DNA from: Salinisphaera japonica YTM-1
GTDB taxonomy: Bacteria > Pseudomonadota > Gammaproteobacteria > Nevskiales > Salinisphaeraceae
DNA length: 45,081 bases
Direction of reading: 5' to 3'
NCBI RefSeq assembly: GCF_003788585.1
Contig: NZ_AYKG01000022.1
Location: 1 to 45,081, forward strand
Notes under the pieces: model-generated
What the model saw: the letters and a program-made list of their open reading frames with translations, nothing else
Database searches by the model: none
Told to the model about the DNA's origin: nothing
Part shown: piece after piece, positions 16,121-26,396 of the stretch
Layout: each line of letters starts with the position of its first letter
How positions within the stretch are numbered: the first letter of the stretch is position 1
Translations under genes and position numbers: made by a program

Positions 16121-19100
16121 TTAACGCGCCGAGCCCGTTTCGTCGTCGTTGTCGTCCAGCGGGTCGTCCGTACCGTCAGCGGCGTTATCGTCGGTCGCCT
16201 CAGTTTCATCAGCCGGCGTATCGGCGGATGAATCGGCCGGCGACGTATCCGGCTCGGCCGGGCGTTGCGCAGCGGGCCGGGTTTCGACCTGGACGGGATC
16301 CGGGGTTTCATCGGTCGTCGCCTGACTGGCGGCCTCGTCGGCCTGATCGGGCTCAGACGCTGCTACGGGCTCATCAGACGCACGCTCCGGCGTGGCTTCG
16401 TCGGTAGTGCTTACCGGTGCGGGCTCGGCGGCCGGGCTCGAGTCGTCTTCAGCGACTGGCGATTCGGCAACGGCTTTGGCCGGCTGCTGATCGCTCTCGA
16501 TTTCCGGAGTCGGTGCAGGGGCATCGGCTACGGTCTCGTTGGCCTCGGTGTCGCCGCTCGTATCGGTCTCTGCCTCGGTGGCAGCGGCGCTGTTCTTGCG
16601 CTTGCGCGGGCGACGCGGCCGGGTCTTTTTCGGCGTGGCGGCAGGCGCGTCGTCGGTTGTCGGCGTGTTGTCGTCGGCCTCGGCTGCCGGGGTCGCCGGC
16701 TCGGCCGCCGGGGCCACGGCCGGCTTGTCGACCGTCGAGGCGCCGGCTGCGTTCGAGGCACGCCGGGCGTTGTCGCTGGCGGTCACCGCCGACCAGGGCT
16801 CGTCCTTGGGCTCGGGTTTTTTCTTGCCCGAGGCCGGCTTGGCCGCGGCTTGCGGCGCGTCAGCTTCGGTGGCCTTGTCTGCGCCCGGTGATTCATCAGA
16901 CGGCTGTTCGGCCGTCTCGGCTGGGCGCGGCTTGTTCTTGCCACCACGGTCACGGCCGTTCGATGCGTTCTGATCGGCATCGTTGTTCGACGAGGCCGCG
17001 TCTTTGTCGTCCGCCGCGTCGTTGGCCGTATTCGGCTTGTCTGACGTATCCGGCGCGGGGGCCTCGGCCGTGCTGTCATTGGCTTGACCGGGCCGGTGCT
17101 GTTGGGCCGCCCGGCGCGCCGAGGCTTTCTCGATGTTGTGACGCGCCCGGCTCTTGTCGTCCAGCGTATCGGCAGGCGCGATCAGGTCGGCCTCTGGCTC
17201 GGGTGTGGCCGGAGCAGGCTTGTTTTTCTGTGCATTGCCCGGGTTGGCCGGCTTGTTATTGCCCGGTGCGTTGTTTTTCTTGTTCTGGCCGCCTTGCCCG
17301 CCGGGTGTGTTGTCCGGCTTGTCGGCCTCGTCTGACACCGGCTGAGCGTCTGTCTCGGCGTTGTTGTCGTTGGCGTTGTCGTCGTTCTGACGCCGATTGC
17401 GCCCGCGCCCGCCGCGACGTCGGCCGCCACGACGGCCTTGGTTACGACGATTGTTGTCGTCGCTGTCGTCGTCGGTTTCGTTTGATTGCGCCGTGTCTGC
17501 TTTTGCCGGTTTGGCGCCACCGTTGTTCTTGTCGTGGTTCTTGCCGTTGTCCTGGCCATTGTTCTGACCGTCTTTTTGGCCGTCTTTCTGGCCGTTATCT
17601 TTTTTCGACTTGTCGTTGTTACCGCGATTCTTGGCCGGTGCGGCTTTCTGTTTCGGCTGCGAGGGTTCGGCCGGCGCGGGTTGTTGGGTGTCGTGGGGCA
17701 GGGCGTCGCGTTGTTGGTCCTGACCCATTTCGCCTTCGCCGCCGAAGATACGACGGAAGGCATCCCAGAGCTGTTGCCAGGCGGTCGGCGGGTTGTTCAT
17801 CTGCCCGGCGGTCATGCCGGTGACCTCGGCCGGGGCCCGTTGATCGACCACCGGCGCATCCGGGCGCGCCACGCGTTTGACGGCCGGCTCTTCGCGTTTG
17901 GCGCGCAGGGCCGCGTGGTCGGGCTCGGCCGGTTTCTCGATATCCACCTGCGTATCCAGCTTGTGGCTGGCCACGCCGTTTTCGTCTTCTTCGAGCTGGT
18001 CGGCACGAATACGCTTGATCTCGTAATGCGGGGTTTCCAGCTCGACGTTGGGCACGAGCGTGACCCGCGTCTTGGCCCGGTTTTCCACGCTTTCCAGATC
18101 GGCGCGTTTTTCGTTGAGCAGAAAGCTGGCTACGGGAACAGGCAGTTGCACGACGACACGACCGGTCCCCGGCTTCATGGCCTCTTCTTCGAGCAGGCGC
18201 AGGATCGACAGCGACAACGACTCCACGCTACGGATCGAGCCGCGGCCCAAGCAGCGCGGGCAGACGTGGCTGGAGTATTCGGACAGGCTCGGTTTCAAGC
18301 GCTGGCGCGACATTTCCAGCAGGCCAAAGCGTGAGATCCGCCCGATCTGTACCCGGGCGCGATCGGATTTGGCGGCCTGCTTGAGCCGGTTCTCGACCTC
18401 GCGCTGGTTCTTGGCGTTCTCCATGTCGATGAAGTCGATGACCACCAGGCCACCGAGATCCCGAATCCGCAGCTGGCGGGCGACCTCTTCGGCGGCCTCC
18501 ACGTTGGTATTGAACGCGGTCTCCTCGATGCCGCCGCCCTTGGTGGCCCGCGCCGAGTTGATATCGACCGAGGTCATGGCCTCGGTGTGATCGATCACGA
18601 TCGAGCCGCCGGAGGGCAGGGTGACCTCGCGCTCGAAGGCCGACTCGATCTGGGATTCGACCTGAAAGCGCGTGAACAGCGGGGTGTTGTCGGTGTAGTG
18701 CTTGAGCTTGTTCAGGGCATGCGGCATGACCTGTTTCATGAACTCTTCGCCGGTCTCGTAGACCTCGGGCTGATCGATGAGCACTTCACCGATGTCATCA
18801 CGCAGGTAGTCACGCAGCGCGCGGATGATGACGTTGGATTCCTGATAGACCAGGAACGGCGCCTTGTCGGCCTCGGCGGCCTCGTTGATGGCGTTCCAGA
18901 CGTTGACCAGGTAATCCAGATCCCATTGCAGCTCTTCCGAGCCGCGGCCGACACCGGCGGTGCGCACGATCACGCCCATGCCGTTGGGCACCATGACCTG
19001 ATTGAGCGCTTCGCGCAGCTCGTTGCGCTCTTCGCCCTCGATACGACGCGACACGCCCCCGGCCTTGGGATTGTTGGGCATCAGGACGAGATAGCGTCCG

Positions 19101-19456
19101 GCCAGGCTCACGTAGGTGGTGAGGGCGGCGCCCTTGTTGCCGCGCTCTTCTTTTTCCACCTGCACGATGATTTCCTGGCCCTCGGCCAGCATGTGCTTGG
19201 TGTTGTTCTCGCCGGCGCTTTGAACATAGCCCTTGGCGACTTCCTTCAGGGGCAGGAAACCGTGGCGATTGCCGCCGTAGTCGATGAAAGCGGCTTCCAG
19301 CGACGGCTCGACGCGGGTTACGCGTCCTTTATAGACGTTGGCCTTGCGTTGTTCGCGGGAGCCGACTTCGATATCCAGATCATGCAGTTTCTGTCCATCG
19401 ACGATCGCCACGCGCAGCTCTTCGGGCTGGGTGGCGTTGACCAAAATACGTTTCAT
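16121..19456 (-). CDS. rne: Ribonuclease E
   Basis: A 1111-residue endoribonuclease, the scaffold of the RNA degradosome. The catalytic half (1-~510) includes the S1 domain, the DNase-I-like domain with Asp298 (TSVDINS) and Asp341 (VVIDFIDM) as metal ligands, and the zinc-link cysteines Cys399/Cys402 in CPRCLGRG. At 557-573 [17 protein letters not shown] forms an amphipathic helix at the position of the E. coli membrane-anchoring segment A. The rest (~540 residues) is low-complexity and disordered: Asp/Asn/Lys-rich, then an Arg/Gly-rich RNA-binding patch near 690, then an Ala/Pro/Glu/Thr-rich acidic tail. It is divergent from rluC, as in E. coli, and ends at a strong terminator. Confidence 0.97.
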   Translation of the reverse strand: MKRILVNATQPEELRVAIVDGQKLHDLDIEVGSREQRKANVYKGRVTRVEPSLEAAFIDYGGNRHGFLPLKEVAKGYVQSAGENNTKHMLAEGQEIIVQVEKEERGNKGAALTTYVSLAGRYLVLMPNNPKAGGVSRRIEGEERNELREALNQVMVPNGMGVIVRTAGVGRGSEELQWDLDYLVNVWNAINEAAEADKAPFLVYQESNVIIRALRDYLRDDIGEVLIDQPEVYETGEEFMKQVMPHALNKLKHYTDNTPLFTRFQVESQIESAFEREVTLPSGGSIVIDHTEAMTSVDINSARATKGGGIEETAFNTNVEAAEEVARQLRIRDLGGLVVIDFIDMENAKNQREVENRLKQAAKSDRARVQIGRISRFGLLEMSRQRLKPSLSEYSSHVCPRCLGRGSIRSVESLSLSILRLLEEEAMKPGTGRVVVQLPVPVASFLLNEKRADLESVENRAKTRVTLVPNVELETPHYEIKRIRADQLEEDENGVASHKLDTQVDIEKPAEPDHAALRAKREEPAVKRVARPDAPVVDQRAPAEVTGMTAGQMNNPPTAWQQLWDAFRRIFGGEGEMGQDQQRDALPHDTQQPAPAEPSQPKQKAAPAKNRGNNDKSKKDNGQKDGQKDGQNNGQDNGKNHDKNNGGAKPAKADTAQSNETDDDSDDNNRRNQGRRGGRRRGGRGRNRRQNDDNANDNNAETDAQPVSDEADKPDNTPGGQGGQNKKNNAPGNNKPANPGNAQKNKPAPATPEPEADLIAPADTLDDKSRARHNIEKASARRAAQQHRPGQANDSTAEAPAPDTSDKPNTANDAADDKDAASSNNDADQNASNGRDRGGKNKPRPAETAEQPSDESPGADKATEADAPQAAAKPASGKKKPEPKDEPWSAVTASDNARRASNAAGASTVDKPAVAPAAEPATPAAEADDNTPTTDDAPAATPKKTRPRRPRKRKNSAAATEAETDTSGDTEANETVADAPAPTPEIESDQQPAKAVAESPVAEDDSSPAAEPAPVSTTDEATPERASDEPVAASEPDQADEAASQATTDETPDPVQVETRPAAQRPAEPDTSPADSSADTPADETEATDDNAADGTDDPLDDNDDETGSAR

Positions 19457-19775
19457 TGTGGGGTATCCGGTAACGCGCTCGACTGGCTGGCCGCCTCGCG
19501 CCTGCGATTAAATATCCGCGGCGCGTATCCGCGACATCGGCCGTCTTGCGCGTCGCTTGAATCAGCACGAGCAGCAGCGAGATGAAGGCGTTCAGACAGG
19601 AGCGCATGGTGTAAAAATTCGAGACGATTGACTCGGCGAAGGAAATCGCCGCGTGTGGTGGCGTGATATCTTTTGCCACCTGGCCGCGGATTTCCGAAAA
19701 AGACTGTCGGTCGACGCTCGCAGGCCGGCTCGTGTTGTCGAGTGGCCGCGCTCAGCGCGACCTTTGGAGTGTAAT
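19457..19775. other. Divergent rne/rluC intergenic region
   Basis: About 320 bp between rne and the likely rluC start, expected to hold both promoters and the long rne 5' leader that in E. coli mediates feedback by RNase E. I found no convincing -35/-10 pair on either strand. Short open frames cross it but lack good starts or recognisable motifs. Confidence 0.5.
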
Positions 19776-20720
19776 CTGACCTTCGAACGCCCTCAAGTCC
19801 GCTATGTTCAGATCGCGCCCGACGACGACGGCATGCGCCTGGACAATTATCTGCTGCGTGTCTTCAAGGACGTGCCGAAATCGCGTATCTACAAGATCAT
19901 TCGCAGCGGCGAAGTGCGCATCAACAAGGGCCGGGCCAAGCCGGCCACGCGGATCGCAGTCGATGACACCGTGCGTCTGCCGCCGGTCAAGCAAAAGCCC
20001 AGGCGCGCGCTGGAGCGTCCGCCGGACGCGTTAATGACGCGCGTCACCGAGGCGATCATGACCGAGACACCCGATTATCTCGTGTTCAACAAGCCGCCCG
20101 GGCTGGCCGTGCACGCGGGTACCGGCCAGCGGTTCGGCCTGATCGAGGTGCTGCGCGCCGCACGCCCGGATGAATACTTCGAGCTGGTGCATCGGATCGA
20201 CCGCCAGACCAGCGGGGTCCTGATCGTGGCGCGCTCGCGCGCGGCACTCGACGCGCTGCGCGACGCTCTGAACGATGTCGCCACCCAGAAGCGCTATCTC
20301 GCGCTGGTGGAAGGCGCCTGGCGCCACGGTATCCGCGAAGTCGACGCGCCCCTGTCGCGTGACGTCGAGCGGGCCGGCGAGCGCGTGGTCACGGTCGATC
20401 ATGTTCAGGGCAAGACCAGCCTGTCGATCTTTTCGCCCAAACAGGCTTATCGCGGGGCCACACTCATGTCGGTGGCTATTCGAACCGGTCGCACGCACCA
20501 GATTCGGGTACACGCCGCACACTGTGGTCATCCGGTCGCCGGCGATGACAAATACGCCGCCAACGCGGCCACCGCGCGCTGGAAAGCCAACGGTCTGGCG
20601 CGGATGTTTCTGCACGCCGAAGAAATACAGCTGGATTTCAACGGCCAGCGGCGTGTGTTCAAGGCACCGCTGGCCCGAGATCTCGAAACCGCCCTGCGCG
20701 GGCTGGAGCCGATCGAATGA
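19776..20720 (+). CDS. rluC: 23S rRNA pseudouridine(955/2504/2580) synthase
   Basis: A 314-residue RluA-family pseudouridine synthase acting on helices of 23S rRNA. An N-terminal S4 RNA-binding domain (RLDNYLLRVFKDVPKSRIYK and RSGEVRINKGRAKP) precedes the catalytic domain with HRIDRQTSGVLIVARS, whose Asp is the nucleophile, and GRTHQIRVHAAHCGHPVAGD. The start is unusual. The homologous region begins at VRYVQIAPDDDG, and the only well-placed ribosome site (GGAG, 19766-19769) points to a CTG at 19776, which gives the same N-terminal length as E. coli RluC. A TTG at 19764 and a GTG at 19653 are in frame but poorly supported. The stop overlaps the next ATG by 4 bp. Confidence 0.92.
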   Translation: MTFERPQVRYVQIAPDDDGMRLDNYLLRVFKDVPKSRIYKIIRSGEVRINKGRAKPATRIAVDDTVRLPPVKQKPRRALERPPDALMTRVTEAIMTETPDYLVFNKPPGLAVHAGTGQRFGLIEVLRAARPDEYFELVHRIDRQTSGVLIVARSRAALDALRDALNDVATQKRYLALVEGAWRHGIREVDAPLSRDVERAGERVVTVDHVQGKTSLSIFSPKQAYRGATLMSVAIRTGRTHQIRVHAAHCGHPVAGDDKYAANAATARWKANGLARMFLHAEEIQLDFNGQRRVFKAPLARDLETALRGLEPIE

Positions 20721-21385
20721 GCGGGCCTTATGACCTCATCATCTTCGATTGGGACGGTACGCTGGCAGATTCAGCCGGTGACCTGGTGGGCTCGCTACAG
20801 CAGGCGATCCAGGATACCGGCCTGCCGGAACGTACCCCCGCCCAGATGCGTGAGCTGATCGGCATGAGCATCCAGGATATTCTCGGTCGGCTCTGGCCGG
20901 AGCTGGATCCCGCAAAGGTCCGGGCACGCCTGGCCAGTTATCGAGCGCGCTACGGCTGGCCCAAGACCCGGGCGCGATTATTCGATGACGTGCTCGACAG
21001 CCTGGAAGCACTCAAGGCCGCCGGCTATACGCTGGCGATTGCAACCGGTAAATCACGACGCGGGCTTGACCGTGCGCTGGCCGACACGAATGCCCGCGAG
21101 TGGTTTCATATCACCCGCTGTGCTGACGAATCGGCGCCCAAACCCGCGCCCAATCTGGTCGAAGATCTGTTGCTGCGCACCGCCACCGAGCCCTCGAAAG
21201 CGCTGGTCGTTGGCGATACCGAATACGATATGTTCATGGCCCGCGCAGCCGGCGTGGACGCCGTGGCCGTGGGCAGCGGCGTCCACGACCGGGCCCGCCT
21301 GACGCGCGCCGGGGCGATCGCCGTATTGCCCAGCGTAGGCAGTCTGCCGGCCTGGCTTGCCGGTCTGGCGGGCGGGGCTGAATAG
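20717..21385 (+). CDS. HAD-superfamily phosphatase (phosphoglycolate phosphatase-like)
   Basis: A 222-residue HAD hydrolase. Motif I is DWDGT with the nucleophile Asp11 and Asp13, motif II is ATGKSRRG, motif III the Lys in APKPAPN, and motif IV VGDTEYDM. The cap is the helical type of Gph/YjjG-like enzymes. It overlaps rluC by 4 bp (ATGA), the pairing seen in Pseudomonas. The substrate is unknown; a small phosphorylated metabolite is likely. In Pseudomonas sppA follows; here a repeat array follows instead. Confidence 0.88.
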   Translation: MSGPYDLIIFDWDGTLADSAGDLVGSLQQAIQDTGLPERTPAQMRELIGMSIQDILGRLWPELDPAKVRARLASYRARYGWPKTRARLFDDVLDSLEALKAAGYTLAIATGKSRRGLDRALADTNAREWFHITRCADESAPKPAPNLVEDLLLRTATEPSKALVVGDTEYDMFMARAAGVDAVAVGSGVHDRARLTRAGAIAVLPSVGSLPAWLAGLAGGAE

Positions 21386-21394
21386 ATCGGTCGT

Positions 21395-21883
21395 GAATGA
21401 ATACAGGCGGGAAGACAATCCGCCGATGAACGCCGATGGCCGCAGATTAAGACGATGATGATCTCGATCTGCGGCTGATCCTGAAAAACATTCATCCGCA
21501 GATTACGCAGATTAAGAAATTTGGCTCTTTTTAGGATCGATTGGCCTCGTGCGTTCGATGACTCGAAGCCTGTGACATCGACCGACCAATCTGCGTCATC
21601 TGCGCAATCGGCGGATTGTCTTTCCTGTATGAACGTCAATAAAAGCCCATGGAAAGAAGACAATCCGCCGATGTACGCCGATGGCCGCAGATTAAGACGA
21701 TGATGATCTGGATCTGCGGCTGATCCTGAAAAACATTCATCCGCAGATTTCACAGATTAAAAGATTCTGCTTCTTAGGGATCGACTGCTCTCGTGCCTTC
21801 GATGACTCAAGGCTCGTGACAGCGGCCAGCCAATCTGCGTCATCTGCGCAATCTGCGGATTGTCTTCCCGCCTGTATTCATTC
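21395..21883. repeat. Tandem MITE-like repeat with perfect 29-bp inverted ends
   Basis: Positions 21395-21423 are the exact reverse complement of 21855-21883. Inside are two direct copies of a ~215-bp unit offset by 245 bp: unit A from 21411 and unit B from 21656, each with imperfect ~38-bp inverted termini (left AGACAATCCGCCGATG, right mirror). Internal words such as CGCAGAT recur at 9-bp spacing. No open frame with recognisable protein is present. The array fills the convergent gap between the HAD gene and yceF. It has the look of a non-autonomous element that inserted beside or into a copy of itself. Confidence 0.85.
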
Positions 21884-21917
21884 GCTTTTATTGGCGTTCA
21901 TTTGCGGACGGGCCCAC

Positions 21918-22520
21918 TCAAGGCAGGGCCACGCCGGCCTCGGCCAGCAGTCGCCGTACGGCGATCAGGGGCAGGCCGACCAAGGCGCTTGGGTCGGCGG
22001 ATTCGATGGCCTCGACCAGCGTGATGCCAAGCCCCTCGCTTTTCATGCTGCCGGCCGTGGCGGTGACGTCTTCGGCGGCGACATAGCGCGCGATTTCGAT
22101 ATCGCTGAGGTGGCGAAACGTGGTGTGCACGGTTTCCAGATGCACGCGCGGGGTGTCGAAGGCCGGGGCGATGACACATACACCGGTATGAAAAGCCACC
22201 GTGCGCCCGGATTGAAAGGCCAGCTGTTCACGAGCCTTGGCCGGCGTGCCGGGTTTGCCCAGAATACGCCCGTTGACGTGGGCCACCTGATCCGAGCCGA
22301 TGACGATCGCCTCGGGGTGCTCTCGCGCGATCTTCGCGGCCTTGCCCTCGGCCAGGCGACAGGCCAGGGCATCGGCGGGCTCGTCGTCTCGGGCGGATTC
22401 ATCGATATCCGGCGATGCGGTGGTGAAGGCCAGGCCGATCTGTTCGAGCAGGCCCGCCCGAAATACCGAGCTGGAGGCCAGGATGATGGGCGGCGTATCG
22501 ACTTGTGTAGTTGCGCTCAT
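21918..22520 (-). CDS. yceF: Maf-family nucleotide pyrophosphatase (YceF-type, 7-methyl-GTP)
   Basis: A 200-residue Maf-fold pyrophosphatase. It matches the YceF branch rather than YhdE: ILASSSVFRAGLLEQIG at the N-terminus, IGSDQVAHVNG, RHLSDIEIARYV, and the late block AGSMKSEGLGITLVEAIE followed by SALVGLPLIA. The catalytic Asp is in IGSDQV. YceF hydrolyses 7-methyl-GTP, probably as house-cleaning. The ATG at 22520 is chosen because the homologous N-terminus begins a few residues later; the open frame continues upstream without similarity. It is divergent from yceD, while in most relatives these genes run the same way. Its 3' end meets the repeat array. Confidence 0.92.
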   Translation of the reverse strand: MSATTQVDTPPIILASSSVFRAGLLEQIGLAFTTASPDIDESARDDEPADALACRLAEGKAAKIAREHPEAIVIGSDQVAHVNGRILGKPGTPAKAREQLAFQSGRTVAFHTGVCVIAPAFDTPRVHLETVHTTFRHLSDIEIARYVAAEDVTATAGSMKSEGLGITLVEAIESADPSALVGLPLIAVRRLLAEAGVALP

Positions 22521-22632
22521 GACGAGTGGCGGTGGATCTGTGGTCTGCGAGCATAAACGAGGCGGGCGACAGGCCGAACCCGGCCAACCCATTTTTTGAC
22601 TCGTTGGCCGCACGCGCCTATCATCGCGCGCC

Positions 22633-23187
22633 ATGTCGAAGACAGGCACGATTCCAAGACGTATCGATTATCGGCGTGCCGCTTTCGATAGGGCCGATCT
22701 GACCGGCGTACTGGCGTTATCCGCGTTGCCGCGTACCCAAGCGGTCTGTGTGGAGGCGCATGAAACAGACGTCGCCGTTGAGATGGGTTTTGAAGAAGAC
22801 GCACAACGGCGTGTGATCGTTGAAGGTCGGGCCAGCGCGCATCTCAAGCTGCCCTGTCAGCGGTGTCTCGAGGCGGCTGACGTGGCGCTGGATATACCGA
22901 TCCGCGGCATGGCCGTGGCTGACGACACGGCGGCAGCCAGCGTGCCGCGTGACTGGGAGCCAATGCTGGCCGATGGCCAAACGCTCGATCTGCATGCGCT
23001 GGTCGACGACGAGCTGCTGTTGGCGCTGCCGATCACGGTGCGCTGTGATCGCCAGAGCTGTCGGACAGCTTATGAACAAAACAAGGAACAGGGCGCACCG
23101 ATCGAGGACGTGCCCGATTCGGAAAAACTCAACCCGTTCGCGGCGTTGTCGGCGTTGAAAGCCGGCAACAGCAACGAGACAGACTGA
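22633..23187 (+). CDS. yceD: YceD/DUF177 23S rRNA accumulation protein
   Basis: A 184-residue DUF177 protein. The hallmark LPCQRCLEA (with CxxC) lies mid-protein, followed by the acidic DLHALVDDELLLALP block and the DSEKLNPFAALSALK terminus that leads into rpmF in most Proteobacteria. The family is tied genetically to 23S rRNA accumulation and is almost always directly upstream of rpmF, as here (21 bp). The likely start is ATG 22633. Confidence 0.92.
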   Translation: MSKTGTIPRRIDYRRAAFDRADLTGVLALSALPRTQAVCVEAHETDVAVEMGFEEDAQRRVIVEGRASAHLKLPCQRCLEAADVALDIPIRGMAVADDTAAASVPRDWEPMLADGQTLDLHALVDDELLLALPITVRCDRQSCRTAYEQNKEQGAPIEDVPDSEKLNPFAALSALKAGNSNETD

Positions 23188-23208
23188 ACACAACCCAAGG
23201 GCAAGGCT

Positions 23209-23394
23209 ATGGCCGTTCAACAGAACCGTAAATCCCGTTCCAAGCGTGACAAGCGTCGTAACACGCATGCCAGCATGAACCCGCCGACCCTGTCGGTGGA
23301 TGCCACCACGGGCGAGACGCATCGTCGTCATCATGTCACGCGTGACGGTTTCTATCGCGGTCGTCAGGTCATCGAGACCCAGGACGACGCGTAG
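23209..23394 (+). CDS. rpmF: 50S ribosomal protein L32
   Basis: A 61-residue L32. It begins [17 protein letters not shown] and has the conserved [13 protein letters not shown] block near the C-terminus. It lacks the zinc-binding cysteines of the C+ type, as does E. coli L32. It is co-transcribed with yceD. A strong terminator follows at 23444-23478, so rpmF is cut off from the plsX-fab genes that usually come next. Confidence 0.96.
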   Translation: MAVQQNRKSRSKRDKRRNTHASMNPPTLSVDATTGETHRRHHVTRDGFYRGRQVIETQDDA

Positions 23395-23443
23395 CAAGCG
23401 ACAACGGCCTGCCGTTCACGGCGGCAGGCTAGCGCTAGGTAAT

Positions 23444-23478
23444 AAAAGCGCGGGTCGATTGTTTCGGCCCGCGCTTTT
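23444..23478 (+). terminator. Rho-independent terminator after rpmF
   Basis: AAAAGCGCGGG (23444-23454) pairs perfectly with CCCGCGCTTTT (23468-23478). The stem is symmetric with A-run and T-run, so it can work on both strands. A second GC hairpin without U-tract (GCCTGCCG/CGGCAGGC, 23407-23429) lies just before it. Confidence 0.85.
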
Positions 23479-23516
23479 GTTGTGGGCGGTATTTATATCT
23501 CGTGCTCGAATCGGCT

Positions 23517-23544
23517 TTGATTCGGCGGCGATCGTCCTTATATC
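23517..23544 (+). promoter_or_regulatory. Candidate sigma-70 promoter of clpS
   Basis: TTGATT (23517-23522), a 16-bp spacer and TATATC (23539-23544) form a plausible promoter about 110 bp before clpS. It lies in the AT-richer gap after the rpmF terminator. Confidence 0.4.
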
Positions 23545-23655
23545 TGAGGCCAGTAGATCGCTTGAACGCGCATCCAAACAAGCGGGTTTGAACGAATCTT
23601 GTAAGTGAATACAGCGACGTGGTCATTTTATTTCCGCGGTTTTCCAGAGGTCGCG

Positions 23656-23997
23656 ATGACGGATACCGATAAACCCGATACCCGCCAAGGTGACGGCCAA
23701 GGCGATGACGATCTCGCCGTTGCCCCGGCCAAACCGAAAACCAAGAAGCCGCCTTTGTACAAGGTGATCATGCATAACGACGACTTCACGCCGATGGAGT
23801 TCGTCGTTGAATGCCTGATGACGTACTTCACCCGTGATCGGGAACAGGCGGTACAGATCATGCTGACCGTGCATACACGCGGCAAGGCCGTGGCCGGCAC
23901 GTATACGGCACAGATTGCCGAAACGAAGGTCACCCAGGTCAACGACCATGCCCGCGCACACCAGCACCCGCTGTTGTGTACTATGGAACAGGCCTAA
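23656..23997 (+). CDS. clpS: ATP-dependent Clp protease adaptor ClpS
   Basis: A 113-residue N-degron adaptor that delivers N-end-rule substrates to ClpAP. After a disordered, charged N-terminal ~40 residues comes the ClpS core [20 protein letters not shown], whose Asn-Asp-Asp binds the N-terminal residue. The C-terminal part has [16 protein letters not shown] and the [10 protein letters not shown] end. ATG 23656 is preferred (GAGG upstream); the frame is open further up but shows no similarity. It is 59 bp before clpA, its partner. Confidence 0.95.
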   Translation: MTDTDKPDTRQGDGQGDDDLAVAPAKPKTKKPPLYKVIMHNDDFTPMEFVVECLMTYFTRDREQAVQIMLTVHTRGKAVAGTYTAQIAETKVTQVNDHARAHQHPLLCTMEQA

Positions 23998-24056
23998 ATA
24001 CGACGCGCCCGCGCGCGTGGTTGGTCTTAAACGAACGTCAAGTTCGGGGACGCATA

Positions 24057-26318
24057 ATGCTCAGCCAAGAACTGCAGACTGCACTGGATGCCGCCTTCAT
24101 GGTGGCACGCCGTCAACACCATGAGATGCTCACGGTCGAGCATCTGCTGGTGTCGTTGCTCGACAATCCCGCGGTCGTCGAGGTGCTGGAAGCCGTCAGC
24201 ACCGATATCCCGCGGCTCGAGCAGGAGCTCAAGGACTATATCGATACCCACGTGCCGGTCGTGCCGGCCGGTGAAGACCATGAGGTACAGCCCACGCTGG
24301 GTTTCCAGCGGGTGCTTCAGCGCGCGGTCTATCACGTCCAGTCCTCGGGCAAGAAAGAGGTCACGGCCGTCAACGTGCTCATCGCGATCTTCTCCGAGCA
24401 GGAGTCGCACGCGGTGTATCTGCTGGGCGAGCAGGACGTGACCCGGCTGGATGTCGTGAACTATGTCTCGCACGGCGTGGGCAAGGCCGAGGACGGCGCC
24501 GGGGAAGCCAGCGACGCCGCGGCGGCCCAGGGCGAGGACGGCGAGTCCAACCAGTCGCCGTTGCAGCAATTCGCCACCAACCTGAATCGCAAGGCCGCCG
24601 AAGGTGATATCGACCCGCTGATCGGGCGCGATCACGAGCTCGAGCGCGTCATCCAGACGCTATGCCGGCGACGCAAGAACAACCCGCTGCTCGTGGGCGA
24701 GGCCGGTGTCGGTAAAACTGCGATCGCCGAAGGCCTGGCGCGCATGATCGTGGAAGAGCGCGTGCCGGATATTCTGGCGCATAGTGTGATTTATTCGCTG
24801 GACCTGGGCGCGCTGATTGCGGGCACCAAATATCGCGGCGATTTCGAAAAACGCCTGAAGGGCGTGCTGGCCGAGTTGGGCAAGCAGGACGGCGCGGTGC
24901 TGTTCATCGACGAGATCCATACCGTGATCGGCGCCGGTGCAGCATCGGGCGGCGTGATGGATGCGTCCAATCTCTTGAAGCCCAAGCTCTCCTCGGGCGA
25001 GCTGCGCTGCATGGGCGCGACCACGTATCAGGAGTTCCGCAATATCTTCGAAAAAGACCGCGCTCTGGCACGGCGTTTTCAGAAGGTTGATGTGCCGGAG
25101 CCGAGCGTGGCCGATACGGTCAAGATTCTGTCCGGGCTGAAGGAGCGTTTTGAAGAACACCACCAGGTGCGCTTCACCCAGCCCGCACTCGAAGCCGCGG
25201 CTGAGCTGGCAGCGCGCCATATCAACGATCGACATCTGCCCGACAAGGCGATCGATCTGATCGACGAGGCCGGTGCCCGGCTGCGTCTGCGGCCGTCGAC
25301 CAAGAAGCGCAAGACCGTTCAGGTGCGCGATATCGAAGAGATGGTCTCGCGGATCGCGCGTATTCCGTCCAAGAGCGTGTCGCGCGACGACCGCTCGGTG
25401 CTGGAAACGCTCGAGCGTGATCTCAAGCTCGTCATCTTTGGCCAGGACGAGGCCGTCGGCTCGTTGGCCAGTGCCATCAAGATGTCGCGCAGCGGCCTGG
25501 ACAATCGCGACAAGCCGATCGGCTCGTTCCTGTTCGCCGGGCCGACCGGTGTCGGCAAGACCGAGGTCACGCGTCAGCTGGCGCTGCACCTGGGCGTGGA
25601 GCTCACGCGCTTCGATATGTCGGAGTACATGGAGCGTCATACCGTATCGCGCCTGATCGGCGCGCCGCCGGGCTATGTCGGCTATGACCAGGGCGGCCTG
25701 CTGACCGAGGCGGTGAACAAGCAGCCGCATTCGGTGGTGCTGCTCGACGAGATCGAGAAGGCGCATCCGGATATTTTCAATCTGCTCCTGCAGGTCATGG
25801 ATCACGGGACGCTGACCGACAACAACGGCCGCAAGGCGGATTTCCGTAACGTTATCCTCGTGATGACGACCAACGCGGGTGCCGAACAAATGGCAAGCCG
25901 TGGCATCGGCTTCAATCCGTCGGATAATACCTCTGACGGCATGGAAGCGATTCGTCGTGGCTTCACGCCGGAGTTCCGCAACCGTCTGGACGCCACGATC
26001 CAGTTCGCGCCGCTCAAGGGCGACGTCATCGAGCGGGTGGTCGACAAGTTCGTGTTGGAGCTCGAAGCCCAGCTCGAAGCGCGCCACGTAGAGCTCGTGG
26101 TCGAGCCCGAGGCCCGCACCTGGCTGGCCGAGAAAGGCTACGACGCCAACATGGGCGCACGGCCCATGGGCCGCACAATCCAGGAGCACATCAAGAAGCC
26201 CCTGGCCGATGAGTTGCTCTTCGGCGAACTGGCCAACGGCGGCCGCGTCGTCGTCCGAGTAGCTGGCGACACACTCGATCTCGATATTACATCGAGCGAG
26301 ACCGCCGAACAGGCCTAG
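24057..26318 (+). CDS. clpA: ATP-dependent Clp protease ATP-binding subunit ClpA
   Basis: A 753-residue AAA+ unfoldase (E. coli 758). The Clp N-domain (1-~145), which binds ClpS, begins [15 protein letters not shown] charged linker is followed by D1 with GEAGVGKT near 216 and D2 with GPTGVGKT near 496. The [15 protein letters not shown] pore-loop block is in D2. ATG 24057 follows GGGGAC at good distance and matches the family N-terminus. It forms a two-gene unit with clpS, and a terminator closes it at 26345-26373. Confidence 0.96.
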   Translation: MLSQELQTALDAAFMVARRQHHEMLTVEHLLVSLLDNPAVVEVLEAVSTDIPRLEQELKDYIDTHVPVVPAGEDHEVQPTLGFQRVLQRAVYHVQSSGKKEVTAVNVLIAIFSEQESHAVYLLGEQDVTRLDVVNYVSHGVGKAEDGAGEASDAAAAQGEDGESNQSPLQQFATNLNRKAAEGDIDPLIGRDHELERVIQTLCRRRKNNPLLVGEAGVGKTAIAEGLARMIVEERVPDILAHSVIYSLDLGALIAGTKYRGDFEKRLKGVLAELGKQDGAVLFIDEIHTVIGAGAASGGVMDASNLLKPKLSSGELRCMGATTYQEFRNIFEKDRALARRFQKVDVPEPSVADTVKILSGLKERFEEHHQVRFTQPALEAAAELAARHINDRHLPDKAIDLIDEAGARLRLRPSTKKRKTVQVRDIEEMVSRIARIPSKSVSRDDRSVLETLERDLKLVIFGQDEAVGSLASAIKMSRSGLDNRDKPIGSFLFAGPTGVGKTEVTRQLALHLGVELTRFDMSEYMERHTVSRLIGAPPGYVGYDQGGLLTEAVNKQPHSVVLLDEIEKAHPDIFNLLLQVMDHGTLTDNNGRKADFRNVILVMTTNAGAEQMASRGIGFNPSDNTSDGMEAIRRGFTPEFRNRLDATIQFAPLKGDVIERVVDKFVLELEAQLEARHVELVVEPEARTWLAEKGYDANMGARPMGRTIQEHIKKPLADELLFGELANGGRVVVRVAGDTLDLDITSSETAEQA

Positions 26319-26344
26319 CGCTGTTATCCAGTGCTAGCGGATCG

Positions 26345-26373
26345 AAGCCTGGGTTTAGCGCCCGGGCTTTTTT
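26345..26373 (+). terminator. Rho-independent terminator after clpA
   Basis: AAGCCTGGG pairs with CCCGGGCTT (one G-U) around a 7-nt loop and is followed by TTTTTT. It lies 26 bp after the clpA stop. Confidence 0.85.
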
Positions 26374-26396
26374 GTGGGCCGCGAACGAGCGCGAAT

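Noticed and set aside
19653-19775. Longer RluC starting at GTG 19653
   Set aside because: The extra 41 residues have no family similarity and lie in the region expected for divergent promoters.
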